From: Flavobacterium davisii
GTDB taxonomy: Bacteria; Bacteroidota; Bacteroidia; Flavobacteriales; Flavobacteriaceae
Direction: 5' to 3'
NCBI RefSeq assembly: GCF_019565505.1
Contig: NZ_CP067378.1
Span: 1,736,001-1,800,000 of the forward strand
DNA length: 64,000 bases
The notes under the pieces were generated by a model. It did no database searches. It had not been told where the DNA came from and was given only the letters and a program-made list of their open reading frames with translations. The translations under genes and the position numbers were made by a program. Numbering within the stretch: position 1 is the first letter of the stretch; every line of letters begins with the position of its first letter. Shown piece by piece: positions 34,012 to 45,857 of the stretch.

Positions 34012-37000
34012 TTTGTTTAAAATATTCTTGAATACGTTTGTTAAATTGCGAGCGCAAAGGTAAGCTTTGTCTGTTTAATATTTCTATACTATTCAAATAT
34101 TCTTGTAAGTTTTGCGGTAGGCTAGAAGAGGTGTTTTGAAATTCTTTTTATTCGTCGTACCTTCTCTTTTACTGTCTTGATTTTGTTGCTGTGCTGCTTC
34201 TTGTAATTTAAGTAATTCATACTTTAAATTCAATGCTTTCTGTACTAACTGTTGATTAAATCCTTTCGTTACTAATTGCTTTTCTAATTGCTTCATCTGG
34301 TCTAAAACATTCTGACCTTGTGTACCTAAGCCTTGTTTGTTTAATTCTTTTTCTAAAGCATCGCGTAATTGTTGTTGTTGCTTTAATATATCTATAATAC
34401 TTTGTGCGTTACCTTCTCCATTTTCTCCTGTCGTATTTTGTTTCCCTTTACCATCTTTAGAATCGGAACCTCCTTGATTATTTGATTTATTACCTCCTGA
34501 TTCTTTTCCTTCACCACTACCTGATGTCCCTGAAGAACTAGGCTTTTGCGAATTACCTTTACTCATTTTTTTTGCTAATTCTTCTTGTCTCATAATAATA
34601 TCTGGCAATTGCATGCCTGAACCTTTCCCTTTACCCGGACTAGGACTCCCTTGACCTGATCCAGATGCTGACATAGACATTTGCATATTATTTAAAACAT
34701 CCGCTAATAGATTAGCTAAAGTATTAGCACTAGCAAATGTATATTGTTGACTAGATATACCTCTAGCAACTTGATTATCTGTAAAATAATCAATTGATTT
34801 GTCTATATTATAATAAATATTACCCACTTCTTTTGTTACTTTTTCTCCTATTTTAGGATTACGCAATGACATTGCAAATAAGCTATCATCTACATGTTTA
34901 AACTGATTTTTTAAATCTTGTTGTGTTTTAATATGCTTAGAAAATGATGATGATGAACCATTCATACTCTTAAAATTATTCATAAGCCTTTCTTCTGAAA
35001 AGGAAAATTCTAACAAGTTATCTACAATTTGACGAAGCATTTTAATATCTTCATTTATTTGTTCTTTATCACCTCCTTGCATATCTTTTTCCATAGATTG
35101 TGCCATCTGACGCATTTTACGTGTTGCACTTTTTTGTTTTGCAATAGCTTTAGAATTATTTTTATTTTTTAATTCATTACTTGCATTCTTCATATCACTA
35201 TCAATACTTTTTTGTTTTTCTTCATCAGAAGGTATTGAAAGAGGTTTTTTTAATTCCTTATTTTCTTTCTCTAAACTATTTAATTCATTTTGTATACGAT
35301 CAAAAGATGTATTTAATTCATTTTGTTCCTTTTCATTATTCTCTTTACTATTAGATAAATCTTCTTGTTTATCTGCTAGTTTAGCTAATTTATCAACTAA
35401 TTGTTTTGCTTTCTGCTCAATATAATAGCGCTTTGTCAATTCTACTAACTGCTCTAAACTTTTAGATTGATTCTTAGATTTTTGTTGGAATTTTTCTATC
35501 TTATCAAATAAATCTTCATGCTGCATCTTTTCATTTAATTCTTTTAACTCATCTAATAATTTCTTATTTTTTTCTAAATCTTGTTGTACATTATCTAACC
35601 GTTTTTCTAATTCTTCTTTTTAGGATCCTTAGAGGTTGGTTTAAACTGATCTAAATTCTCTTTTATTTTTTCAGCGTACTTTTTTAATAATTCTTCTTCT
35701 TGTTTTTGACGCTTAATGAAATCATTGATTTTTTGTTGCTCTTTATAATTAAGTTCTTTTTTTTCTTTACCTACTTGTTGTAGTTTTTCCAATTCAGTTT
35801 GTTGTTTATCTTGTGATTTTAAAGTTTTAGATAGGCTATTGATATTATCATTTTGTTTTTGTAAAAACTCTTCTTGTTTTTCTTGCTCTGTTGATTCACG
35901 ATGAGAAAAAACAGAAGTTCTAGCAGTTTTAAATCCATGTAAAACATCGTTGTCAGAAATTTCAAAATAATAGTCATATTCAATTCCTGTTTGAATAGGG
36001 AGTGAGCCTGGAAAACTAAATATAAATTTATCATAAACTCCTTGTTTAAAAGACAGTGTTCCCCGTTTTGCCTGATGTGTTTTATCTTTAGGAAAATAAA
36101 CAATACTTAAATTATGAAATCCATAATCATCCGCTATTTGGCCTATTAAATAAGGCTTTGAAATACGTAAACTATCGGGAGTACTTTCTATTTTAATCGT
36201 TGGATATTGATCTTTAATGATATTTAAAGAATATGTAAGCTTTTCAAAGTTTTTTATTGCTTTATTGGAAGTAACTATTTGATATTCTGAATTTTGATTA
36301 ATTTTTTTAGTCAAAACAAAGTTGTTATTGCGTAAATTAAAGCTATTTAAAGACTTATTCATATTCATAAGAATTGATTCTGTTGATTGAGCTCTAATTC
36401 CCCAAGTTATAGTAGTACCTTCTGGTATAACCGCATTACCTGTACCTCTTATTAATTCATTTTTTTTACCTAAATAATCGGGATAGTTCAACAACATTTC
36501 AAAATGAGTAATAGCTGGAACTGCTTCCACTTTTAAATTATAATTCTTACTAATTACTTCATTTGATTGTATATAAAATTGAGTATTAGCTAGTGGATTT
36601 TCAAAAGTGTATTGAAAAATACCGGAGCTGTATTTTCCATAAAATATTGTTCATTCCCTATGACAATAACTGCTTTATCGGGATTTATTTTTCCTTTAGA
36701 AAAAACAGTCAAAGTAAAATCTTTATTTTGCTGTGTAACTAAAGAATCTTTAATATACAATTCAAATGGAGCAGGAGGGGAGAAGTGTTTGTTATAATTA
36801 ATCACACGATGTATTCCTTGAGCTAAATATTCTTCTTTACCTGAAATCATAAAAAATAAAATGATCAAGAAGGGAATTAAAGCTAACGGGATGTATTTTT
36901 TATTTTTATTTAAATCTATTGCATTTGAAAAAGGAATAGGTTGTAAACCTTTTGCCTTTTGATCTATAGAAGCTAACAATAATTCTGATTGATTAATATC

Positions 37001-37348
37001 ATTAGTCAACTGCAAGAAATTAACCAATTTATCATTTACTTCATTAAAATGTTTACCAATTATAAAAGAAGCTTCTTCATAACTTAAACCCTTTTGAAGT
37101 CTAAATAATTTAAATAGTGGAATTGCAATAAATCGAATCAATAAAAAAAATTCTACGATAATAAATAACCAAAATAAAATACTTCTTCCTGTAGGTTGTA
37201 ACCATAGAAAATATTCAATAAAACTTGTAAATAAAAAATAAAATAAACCTAATCCTATAAAAAATAAACTACCACGAAGCAATTCATTCGTGTAATACTT
37301 TTTAATAAAACTTTCTAATTTAGCAAATATGAGTTGTTTTGATTCCAA
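33998..37348 (-). CDS. Large membrane-anchored coiled-coil protein, DUF4175-like (three frame breaks)
   Basis: Three 1-base losses separate four frames: CC-GG at 36622-36625 (Ala-Pro-Gly-Ile), an A run at 35617-35621 and an A run at 34145-34149. Restored, the gene encodes 1,117 residues and ends LRSQFNKRIQEYFKQNDKL at 33998. N-terminal region: three to four transmembrane helices (SLFFIGLGLFYFLFTSFIEY, ILFWLFIIVEFFLLIRF, LIPFLIILFFMISG). A beta-rich extracytoplasmic region follows (VEAVPAITHFEMLLNYPDYL). The C-terminal half is a long Lys/Gln/Glu coiled coil with a Gly/Ser-rich linker (GSGQGSPSPGKGKGSG). This layout matches a conserved Bacteroidota family of unknown function. It overlaps ybeY by 14 bp, so the two are probably cotranscribed. 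Confidence 0.78.
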
Positions 37349-37402
37349 AATTCAATACTTTAATTATAACCTATAAAGTTAATAAAATATCAAATACAAT
37401 AG

Positions 37403-39021
<1,619 letters not shown>

Positions 39022-39024
39022 GTG

Positions 39025-39056
39025 AAAAAGCCAGCAATAAAAATGCTGGCTTTTTT
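39025..39056 (+). terminator. gltX terminator
   Basis: Stem AAAAGCCAGCA / TGCTGGCTTTT, then T6; begins 4 bp after the stop. Confidence 0.85.
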
Positions 39057-39303
39057 ATATGTTTCATTTAAAATTAAATCCAAATATCTTATTAAACTCG
39101 AACGAAGTGAATTCGTCAAGCAAATCCATTCTACTTTATTTTTCCTCAAATTCAAGTAAGTACCCATTAATCATCCAAATAGTCTTATTATTTCTTCTAA
39201 AATTTTGTTTCACAACGAAATCTAATGTTGAATCTTGGTTAAATGTAACAAAAACGTATTTACTACGTATAAATAAATATTTAACAAACTAATTATTTTT
39301 ATT

Positions 39304-40290
39304 ATGAGCTTACTATTTTTTGCTTTTATCATTTTTAGTATTACTTTATTTTTATCTTCATTTTTTACAGTCAAACAACAAACGGCTGTAATAATTGAAC
39401 GTTTTGGTAAATTTCAAAGTATTAGAAACTCCGGTTTACAAATCAAGGTTCCATTAATTGACCGAATTGCGGGTAAAGTTAACTTACGAATCCAACAATT
39501 AGATGTAATTATTGAAACACAAACGAAAGATAACGTATTCGTTAAAATGAAAGTTTCAGTACAATTTAAAGTAATTCAAGAGCATGTATATGAAGCTTTT
39601 TATAAATTAGAATATCCACATGATCAAATTACAGCATACGTTTTTGACGTAGTGCGCGCCGAAGTTCCTAAATTAATTTTAGATGACGTTTTTGTACGTA
39701 AAGATGATATTGCCATTGCGGTAAAAAGAGAATTGAATGAAGCGATGATTGCTTATGGATACGATATTATCAACACTTTAGTAACTGATATTGATCCCGA
39801 TATTCAAGTAAAAAATGCTATGAATCGAATTAATGCAGCCGAAAGAGAGAAAACAGCAGCACAATTTGAAAGTGAAGCACAGCGTATTAGAATTGTAGCA
39901 AAAGCACAAGCAGAGGCAGAAAGTAAAAAACTACAAGGGCAAGGTATAGCAGATCAACGAAGAGAAATTGCTAGAGGTTTAGTAGAATCAGTCAACCAAT
40001 TGAATGAAGTGGGCATCAATTCACAAGAAGCCTCAGCTTTAATTGTAATTACCCAACATTATGATACCTTACAAGCAATTGGTGCTGATGCAAATTCAAA
40101 TTTAATTTTATTACCTAATTCTCCACAAGCAGCTACAGACATGTTAAATAATATGGTGGCAAGTTTTACGGCTTCAAATCAAATTGCAGAATCAATGAAA
40201 AATACGGGAAGAAAACAAAAAGAAAATCTTAAAAAATTCCCAGAAGAAAATTTTGGAGACAATGATACTCCAAAAATATCTAAAAAATAA
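39304..40290 (+). CDS. SPFH/Band 7 (stomatin-like) membrane protein
   Basis: 328 residues, intact frame. One N-terminal membrane segment (LLFFAFIIFSITLFLSSFF) is followed directly by the SPFH domain: VKQQTAVIIERFGKFQSIRN, GLQIKVPLIDRIAGKVNLRI and TDIDPDIQVKNAMNRINAAER. A helical region rich in Ala, Glu and Gln follows (EAQRIRIVAKAQAEAESKKL), then QGIADQRREIARGLVES. This is the stomatin/QmcA-type layout; such proteins form membrane-associated rings and are often linked to membrane protease control. The C-terminal tail is charged. It is monocistronic by appearance. Confidence 0.88.
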   Translation: MSLLFFAFIIFSITLFLSSFFTVKQQTAVIIERFGKFQSIRNSGLQIKVPLIDRIAGKVNLRIQQLDVIIETQTKDNVFVKMKVSVQFKVIQEHVYEAFYKLEYPHDQITAYVFDVVRAEVPKLILDDVFVRKDDIAIAVKRELNEAMIAYGYDIINTLVTDIDPDIQVKNAMNRINAAEREKTAAQFESEAQRIRIVAKAQAEAESKKLQGQGIADQRREIARGLVESVNQLNEVGINSQEASALIVITQHYDTLQAIGADANSNLILLPNSPQAATDMLNNMVASFTASNQIAESMKNTGRKQKENLKKFPEENFGDNDTPKISKK

Positions 40291-40317
40291 AAAAAGTGGT
40301 CAAAAGACTACTTTTTT
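40291..40317 (+). terminator. Terminator of the SPFH gene
   Basis: AAAAAGTGGTC / GACTACTTTTT with a 4-nt loop (one G-T pair) and a T run, starting right after the stop. Confidence 0.75.
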
Positions 40318-40503
40318 ATTTTAAAGCGTTTTAAGAAACTTTTTTATATCAACTAATAAAATCACCTTACTATATTTTAAAAATAGCTTAAAATAAAAAT
40401 ATGGAAGTTATTTTTTTAATTAAAATCTATTATTTAACAATAATTAATAAATAAAAATTATAATAAACATTACTTATTAATATCCTTTTTAATAATAAGT
40501 AAT

Positions 40504-40540
40504 AATAATAAAAGCATCCTTTAGAGATGCTTTTATTATT
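40504..40540. terminator. Hairpin downstream of glnS
   Basis: 15-bp arms AATAATAAAAGCATC / GATGCTTTTATTATT around a 7-nt loop; 17 bp past the glnS stop on the minus strand. Confidence 0.65.
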
Positions 40541-40556
40541 TTAGGTATTCCAAAAA

Positions 40557-42245
40557 TTATTCATCTTTACTTTCAACTTTAGCCCAAGTATCTCTCAGTC
40601 CAACTGTTTTGTTGAAAACTAATTTATCAGAAGTGGATTCCTTGTCAACACAAAAATAACCTAAACGTTGAAATTGGAAATGTTCTAAGTCTTTAACAGT
40701 TGCTAAACTTGGTTCTAAATAACCTTTAATAATCGAAAGTGAATTAGGATTGATAAATTCTTTAAAATCAACCTCTTTGTTTCCATCAGGATTTTCATGC
40801 GTAAATAAACGGTCATAAATACGAACTTCTGCCTCAATAGCATGATTAGCAGAAACCCAATGAATCGTACCCTTTACTTTACGCTTAGAAGCTTCAGTAC
40901 CACTACCTGAGCGTGAATCTTCATCATAAGTAGCATGAATTTCTATGATATTACCCGCTTCATCTTTTACAACTGATTCAGCTTTAATAATATAAGCATT
41001 CTTTAAACGTACTTCACCATCTAATTTTAAACGGAAAAATTTCTTATCTGCTTCTTCTTTAAAGTCTTCTCTTTCAATATATAATACTTTAGAAAAAGGT
41101 ACTTTTCTGAAAGTCATTACTTCTTCTTCTGGATTATTTTCAGCTTCTAACCACTCTTCTTGTCCTTCTGGATAGTTGGTAATGACCAATTTAACAGGAT
41201 CTAAAACCGCCATAACACGAGGAGCTGTCTTATTCAAATCCTCACGAACACAGAATTCTAATAAAGAAACATCAATTAAATTGGTACGTTTAGCAATACC
41301 GATAGTCTTAGCAAAATTACGGATTGAAGCTGGTGTATAACCACGACGACGCATACCTGAAATGGTACTCATACGTGGGTCATCCCAACCTGTAACATGC
41401 CCTTCTTGAACTAGTTGCAATAATTTACGTTTAGAAACTACCGTATGTGACAAGTTTCTGCGAGCAAATTCACGTTGTTTTGGACGTGTTTTTGAACTAT
41501 CATAAATGTTATCTAAAAACCAATCATATAATTCTCTATGAGGCAAGAATTCTAAGGTACAGAACGAGTGTGAAATTTGTTCCATATAGTCACTTTCACC
41601 ATGTGCCCAGTCATACATAGGATAGATACACCATTGATTACCAGTACGATGATGATGCTCGTGCATAATACGATACATCAAAGGATCACGCATCAACATA
41701 TTAGGTGATGCCATGTCAATTTTAGCACGCAAAACATAAGAACCATTAGGGAATTCACCGTTTTTCATACGGTTGAATAAATCTAAATTTTCTGCTACGG
41801 AACGATCTCGATTAGGACTATTTACACCTGGCTGTGTTGGTGTACCTTTTTGCTTTGCCATTTCTTCAGATGACAAGTTATCAACATAAGCCTTACCATT
41901 TTTAATTAAAACGACAGCCCAATCATATAATTGTTGAAAATAATCCGAAGCATAACATTCCTTATTCCATTGAAAACCAAGCCACTCTACATCACGCTTA
42001 ATAGCATCTACATATTCTTGCTCTTCTTTAGAAGGATTTGTATCGTCAAAACGAAGATTAACTGGTGCCTTATAATCTAATCCTAAACCAAAATTTAAAC
42101 AGATAGCACTAGCATGGCCTACATGTAAATAGCCATTGGGTTCCGGTGGAAAACGAAAACGTAATTTATCGTTAGACAAACCATTTTTCAAGTCTTCTTC
42201 AATGATTTGTTCTATAAAATTCAGTGATTTTTCAGTATTTGACAT
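40557..42245 (-). CDS. glnS: Glutaminyl-tRNA synthetase
   Basis: 562 residues, intact frame. Class I motif HIGH is PPEPNGYLHVGHA. The KMSKS-type loop is VVSKRKL. GlnRS landmarks include NLRFDDTNPSKEEQEYVDAI, the PMYDWAHGESDYMEQISHS block and the C-terminal beta-barrel anticodon-binding region. It charges tRNA-Gln directly, so this lineage need not rely on the GatCAB transamidation route. On the divergent side, folB starts 118 bp away; a -7-type box TATCTTTG lies on the minus strand at 42266-42273, about 20 bp upstream of the start. Confidence 0.97.
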   Translation of the reverse strand: MSNTEKSLNFIEQIIEEDLKNGLSNDKLRFRFPPEPNGYLHVGHASAICLNFGLGLDYKAPVNLRFDDTNPSKEEQEYVDAIKRDVEWLGFQWNKECYASDYFQQLYDWAVVLIKNGKAYVDNLSSEEMAKQKGTPTQPGVNSPNRDRSVAENLDLFNRMKNGEFPNGSYVLRAKIDMASPNMLMRDPLMYRIMHEHHHRTGNQWCIYPMYDWAHGESDYMEQISHSFCTLEFLPHRELYDWFLDNIYDSSKTRPKQREFARRNLSHTVVSKRKLLQLVQEGHVTGWDDPRMSTISGMRRRGYTPASIRNFAKTIGIAKRTNLIDVSLLEFCVREDLNKTAPRVMAVLDPVKLVITNYPEGQEEWLEAENNPEEEVMTFRKVPFSKVLYIEREDFKEEADKKFFRLKLDGEVRLKNAYIIKAESVVKDEAGNIIEIHATYDEDSRSGSGTEASKRKVKGTIHWVSANHAIEAEVRIYDRLFTHENPDGNKEVDFKEFINPNSLSIIKGYLEPSLATVKDLEHFQFQRLGYFCVDKESTSDKLVFNKTVGLRDTWAKVESKDE

Positions 42246-42362
42246 CTTAATTTTTATACTTTTGACAAAGATAGAAAAAAGAGTTTATAAGTTTAGATGT
42301 TTAGTAGGTTTAGTAGACTGATGTTATCGTTTAAATATAAACTCCTAAACTTAAAAAAAGTA

Positions 42363-42719
42363 ATGGGAATCATAAAATTAAAGAACATCCGTACATTTTC
42401 GAATCATGGTTGTTTAATTGAAGAGAGTAAAATAGGGAGTCAATACCGAGTGGATTTAGAAATTGAAGCTGATTTGACTTTATCAGCACAAACCGATAGG
42501 CTAGGAGATACGGTAGATTATGTTCATTTAAACAAGATTGTAGTAGAAGAAATGGCTATTCGATCGGAATTATTGGAGCATGTAGCTCAAAGAATTATCG
42601 ACAGAACGTTAAATGAACTAGAATTAGTGGAAAAAGTTACGGTGGAAGTAGCAAAAATTAACCCTCCTATAGGCGGTGATGTTCAAGAAGTTACTATTTT
42701 ATTGACAAAAAAAAGATAA
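42363..42719 (+). CDS. folB: Dihydroneopterin aldolase
   Basis: 118 residues from the ATG at 42363 (MGIIKLKNIRTFSNHGC). Family hallmarks are the HGCLIEESKIGSQYRVDLEI opening, the GDTVDYVHLNKIVVEEM segment carrying the active-site region, LLEHVAQRIIDRTL, and the ending VEVAKINPPIGGDVQEVTI. It converts 7,8-dihydroneopterin to 6-hydroxymethyl-dihydropterin and glycolaldehyde in folate synthesis. The frame is open further upstream but lacks family similarity there. tRNA-Cys follows 57 bp downstream. Confidence 0.93.
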   Translation: MGIIKLKNIRTFSNHGCLIEESKIGSQYRVDLEIEADLTLSAQTDRLGDTVDYVHLNKIVVEEMAIRSELLEHVAQRIIDRTLNELELVEKVTVEVAKINPPIGGDVQEVTILLTKKR

Positions 42720-42776
42720 ACTTTTGGTTTGAATCCTTTTAAAATTTAAACTTTTCACTATATTTGCAATCGCAAT

Positions 42777-42847
42777 GGCGTCGTGGCCGAGCGGCTAGGC
42801 ACCGGTCTGCAAAACCGTCTACCCCGGTTCGAATCCGGGCGATGCCT
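42777..42847 (+). tRNA. tRNA-Cys (GCA)
   Basis: 71 nt cloverleaf: acceptor GGCGTCG / CGATGCC, D arm GGCCGAGCGGCTAGGC, anticodon stem ACGGTT-type pairing CGGTC...CCG with loop CTGCAAA (anticodon GCA), T arm CCCGGTTCGAATCCGGG. The 3' CCA is not encoded. It is followed at once by a terminator. Confidence 0.95.
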
Positions 42848-42850
42848 CAA

Positions 42851-42880
42851 AACCTTCCAAGAAATTGGGAGGTTTTTTTT
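42851..42880 (+). terminator. tRNA-Cys terminator
   Basis: AACCTTCC / GGGAGGTT stem, then T8. Confidence 0.8.
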
Positions 42881-42919
42881 ATACTTCAAATCTAAAGTCA
42901 ACCCTATTGTAAATAAAAA

Positions 42920-42968
42920 ACCACGAATACACGAATAATTTATAAACTAATATTCGTGTATTCGTGGT
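42920..42968. repeat. Perfect inverted repeat with 18-bp arms between two tRNA genes
   Basis: Arms ACCACGAATACACGAATA / TATTCGTGTATTCGTGGT around a 13-nt AT-rich spacer. It has no T tract like its neighbours' terminators and is internally repetitive (CACGAATA twice per arm), so it looks like an intergenic palindromic repeat more than a terminator. Confidence 0.8.
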
Positions 42969-42993
42969 ATTAATCAATACATTTTGAGCATAA

Positions 42994-43019
42994 AAAAGGT
43001 CTGAAAAATCAGACCTTTT
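42994..43019 (-). terminator. tRNA-Ser terminator
   Basis: AAAAGGTCTGA / TCAGACCTTTT stem; on the minus strand it ends in a T run, about 15 nt past the tRNA 3' end. Confidence 0.75.
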
Positions 43020-43034
43020 AACCTATTTAGCTTG

Positions 43035-43119
43035 CGGAGAAAGAGGGATTCGAACCCCCGGACCTGTTACAGTCAACAGTTTTCAAGACTGCCGCATTCG
43101 ACCACTCTGCCATTTCTCC
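43035..43119 (-). tRNA. tRNA-Ser (UGA)
   Basis: 85 nt with the long variable arm of a class II tRNA. On the minus strand: acceptor GGAGAAA / TTTCTCC, anticodon loop CTTGAAA (TGA), variable arm near CTGTTGACTGTAACAGG, T arm GGGGGTTCGAATCCC. CCA is not encoded. Confidence 0.95.
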
Positions 43120-43265
43120 AGTATATCTCGCATTACTTCCGTATTGCGAGTGCAAATATAAGACAGTTTTTTATATTTGCAAACTACTTTTAGTCTCTTG
43201 TTCTAAAAAAATATATATTATAATATAAATACCTAAATAATAGAACGTTATAAGCATACAAAAAA

Positions 43266-43931
43266 TTAAACTTTTTTAATTTTTATCATAGGAGTCTTAG
43301 AAATAGCTAAATTTAAATCTGATAAAAAGGTAATTTTATGAATTTGAATTAATGTCCCTTTATCCTTATTTAATATCGCTTCATAAACTTCTGCTGGTAT
43401 TTTATTCCCTTTAACTTCAAAACTGTCTAAAAATTCACCTGCTATATTAGTCAAATGCAAGCGAAATCCTGTAACAGTAATGTTATAATCCAATAAAAAG
43501 TCAATCAATTTAAAGGTAATTTCAGCATTTAATAATTCTTTAGTAGGAATTTCTAAAACACAATCACTATTAATACATCCCTTTTGATTAACTAATAAAG
43601 CGGCTAAAGGCAAATCTTTTACTCGTAAAATATGTTCTTCAATTACTTTTGTACTATCAGAAGTGTTTATTTCCACAAATACTTTGGTTTCCTTGCCATT
43701 TTTTGGTTGAAGGGTATAGTTACCATCAACAGATTGAAATAATGCCTCTCCTTTAATCTTAAAAGGTTTTGAATCTTTTACCTGAATAGAAATTGGATTA
43801 GGAATACCTTTATACACAATATTCAATTTATTTAAACCTATTAAAGAAAAATTGGGTTTAGAAGTAGTAATAGAATCATTTTGACCATAAAGAACAAAGG
43901 GTAAAAGAATTAGAAGTAAAAATTTTTTCAT
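43266..43931 (-). CDS. Secreted protein with GldM C-terminal-like domain
   Basis: 221 residues with a signal peptide (MKKFLLLILLPFVLYGQ). The segment LNKLNIVYKGIPNPISIQV is similar to the opening of the periplasmic domains of GldM/PorM, the T9SS motor-associated protein, and the later VTGFRLHLTNIAGEFLDSFE resembles the last GldM domain. It lacks the GldM transmembrane helix and is far shorter than GldM, so it is not GldM itself. Role unknown. It stands alone between tRNA-Ser and the LysE gene. Confidence 0.65.
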   Translation of the reverse strand: MKKFLLLILLPFVLYGQNDSITTSKPNFSLIGLNKLNIVYKGIPNPISIQVKDSKPFKIKGEALFQSVDGNYTLQPKNGKETKVFVEINTSDSTKVIEEHILRVKDLPLAALLVNQKGCINSDCVLEIPTKELLNAEITFKLIDFLLDYNITVTGFRLHLTNIAGEFLDSFEVKGNKIPAEVYEAILNKDKGTLIQIHKITFLSDLNLAISKTPMIKIKKV

Positions 43932-44034
43932 ATTAGTTTATTTAGATTAAGGGGTTATTTATTTGGCATGAAATTACCAAAAATATAATAAGTATTTTGA
44001 ATATTGATTATACAAAAAAAGAGTAATGTTACCA

Positions 44035-44722
44035 TTACTCTTTTTCTATTTTTTCTATCGTATCTTTTACAAACTGTTTATCAGAAGGAAACCAACCTTG
44101 GGCTAATAATATGGCTCCAAAAATGATTAACAATATAGCACTCACTTTTTTTATTTTTATGATATTAATTGGAGTAAGTTTAGAACGCAATTGTTTTGCT
44201 GCTAATATTTTACAAATATCAGTACTTAAATAGGAAACTATAACAGTAGTAAAAAACCAAAAAACATTTGAACTATCCATTTGCAAACGAGGACCAAAAG
44301 TAATGATAATTAATAACCAAAATCCTAATACGCCAATATTAATAAAGTTTAAAAGAAAACCTTTGATAAATAAGCTAAAGTAATTTTTTTTAATTAAATC
44401 AACTACTTCTTCATCTTCTTCGATGCTTTTACTAGCTTTATATAATTTGGCATAGGAAATGATACCATAAGCCAACATAACAATACCTCCAAATATGAAT
44501 AAGGCTGGATCATCTTTTAAACTTTGAATTAAACGATAACTGCCTAGATAAGCTAAACCTATAAAGAAAATATCTCCAAGAACGACCCCTAAATCAAAAA
44601 ACAAAGCAGCTCTAAAGCCTTTTGTTATACTGGTTTCTAATAGTACAAAAAAAAACAGGTCCTATCATAAAGCTCAAGAAAATACCTAAAGGAATTCCAT
44701 TGCTTAAAATATATTGCAACAT
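44035..44722 (-). CDS. LysE-family amino-acid exporter (one frame break)
   Basis: Removing one T from the T9 run (A9 on the plus strand, 44647-44655) joins the start MLQYILSNGIPLGIFLSFMI to the rest, giving 228 residues. The family motif GIPLGIFLSFMIGPVFFVLL then reads through to ETSITKGFRAALFFDLGVVL, GDIFFIGLAYLGSYR, and later helices FIGLAYLGS, LFIFGGIVMLAYGIISY, FLLNFINIGVLGFWLLIIIT and AILLIIFGAILLAQGW. LysE/RhtB proteins export amino acids or related metabolites across the inner membrane. Substrate cannot be told from the sequence. Confidence 0.82.
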
Positions 44723-44835
44723 AAATTAACTGCTAGAATGAATTGGCAATTTAATTCTATATTCTCAAAAAATCTAATTTTTAGTGATTTTAAGAATATT
44801 TTATTTTAAAAGATCTATTAATCAATATACTTACA

Positions 44836-45513
44836 TTAATTTTTGTCTTTACGTATTATAATATTTCCTCCGAAAATAGTTTTTTGATTTACTTGTTTAG
44901 GTTTTCCATATATCATAATGCTCCCACCAGCTCGTGCCTTAGCATCCACTATATCATAAGCTTTTATATCTATTTGACCACCAGCATTTACTGTTACTGT
45001 AGCTTGTTGTGTTTCGCAATTAATAGCATTTAAAATTCCACCTGCTGTAGAAACGGCATCTATATTTTGTGTTTTTCCAGCTAATTTAACGACAGCCCCA
45101 CTAGAGGTTTTAATGTTGATTTTAGAAGTTTCTAGTATTAAATCTACTTTACCTCCTTCTTTAGCTATAATATCAAAGATGGATGTTTTTAAATTAACTT
45201 CACTACTTATAAAACTTCCTTCATTAGCTTCTACTGCTTTTAGGTCTTTAAAATAAATAGTGGCCTTAATATCATTCCCTTTTAGCATTTGTCCAAAAGG
45301 CATACGAACTTTCAATTCGCCGTCTTTATTAACCAATTCCACGGCTTCGGAATTTGTTCCTGTTAATTCAATTTTATTTTCATTGGAAGGAACCAAATGA
45401 ATTTCAATTTGGTCAAATCCAGTTACTTTAGAAATGGTTCCTAATGATTTGCTGGTTTGTGCGCTCATCAAACTTACAGCAAATAAGGAAAAGGCTATTA
45501 CATGTTCTTTCAT
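44836..45513 (-). CDS. DUF2807 head-GIN-domain secreted protein
   Basis: 225 residues with a signal peptide (MKEHVIAFSLFAVSLMSAQ). The GIN-type beta-helix is recognisable: VTGFDQIEIHLVPSNENKIE, KDGELKVRMPFG, AKEGGKVDLILE, TSSGAVVKLAGKTQN, VNAGGQIDIKAY and ARAGGSIMIYGKPKQV. Function of this Bacteroidota family is unknown; members often sit with small membrane proteins or stress regulators. The start lies 2 bp after the stop of a small membrane protein gene, implying translational coupling. Confidence 0.85.
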   Translation of the reverse strand: MKEHVIAFSLFAVSLMSAQTSKSLGTISKVTGFDQIEIHLVPSNENKIELTGTNSEAVELVNKDGELKVRMPFGQMLKGNDIKATIYFKDLKAVEANEGSFISSEVNLKTSIFDIIAKEGGKVDLILETSKINIKTSSGAVVKLAGKTQNIDAVSTAGGILNAINCETQQATVTVNAGGQIDIKAYDIVDAKARAGGSIMIYGKPKQVNQKTIFGGNIIIRKDKN

Positions 45514-45515
45514 AA

Positions 45516-45778
45516 TTATATAAAAATCAATAAGGTAAACAATAGAAAAATGATTAACTCAACAACATTTAATTTACTTCTTGATTTAATGATTGCTTTT
45601 AAGACTAAGTCAAAAGCAATCAAACCCAAGGCAAGAAAACCAAAAATTATTTTTCCTAAAAAAATAAATCCTTTACCACATCCACCTACTTTTCCTTCTG
45701 GATTTATAAAAATTATAAACAGAAAAAATAGAAATGCTAATAAGTTAAAAACAGAAATATTCTTTTTATAAAATTCAT
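45516..45778 (-). CDS. Small three-helix membrane protein coupled to the DUF2807 gene (probable frame break near its start)
   Basis: The minus strand is open from 45764 to the stop at 45516 and encodes three hydrophobic segments: LLAFLFFLFIIFINPEG, FIFLGKIIFGFLALGLIAF and ELIIFLLFTLLIFI. There is no in-frame ATG. Adding one A to the A5 run (T5 on the plus strand, 45763-45767) links it to an ATG at 45778 (Met-Asn-Phe-Ile-Lys-Lys), giving 87 residues. The conserved-looking GKVGGCGKGF lies between helices 1 and 2. The plus-strand frame over the same bases is Lys/Ile-rich and I treat it as the shadow. No family recognised. Confidence 0.55.
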
Positions 45779-45857
45779 TAACATTTAAAATTTTGTACTA
45801 TTTGAAAATTAACTTCATTCTTCAATTCAAAACTGCTACTGAACACTGAATAAGCTA

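Noticed and set aside
45502..45771. Plus-strand 89-residue Lys/Ile/Pro-rich open frame
   Set aside because: It overlaps the start of the DUF2807 gene and opposes a better hydrophobic protein on the minus strand. No family features.
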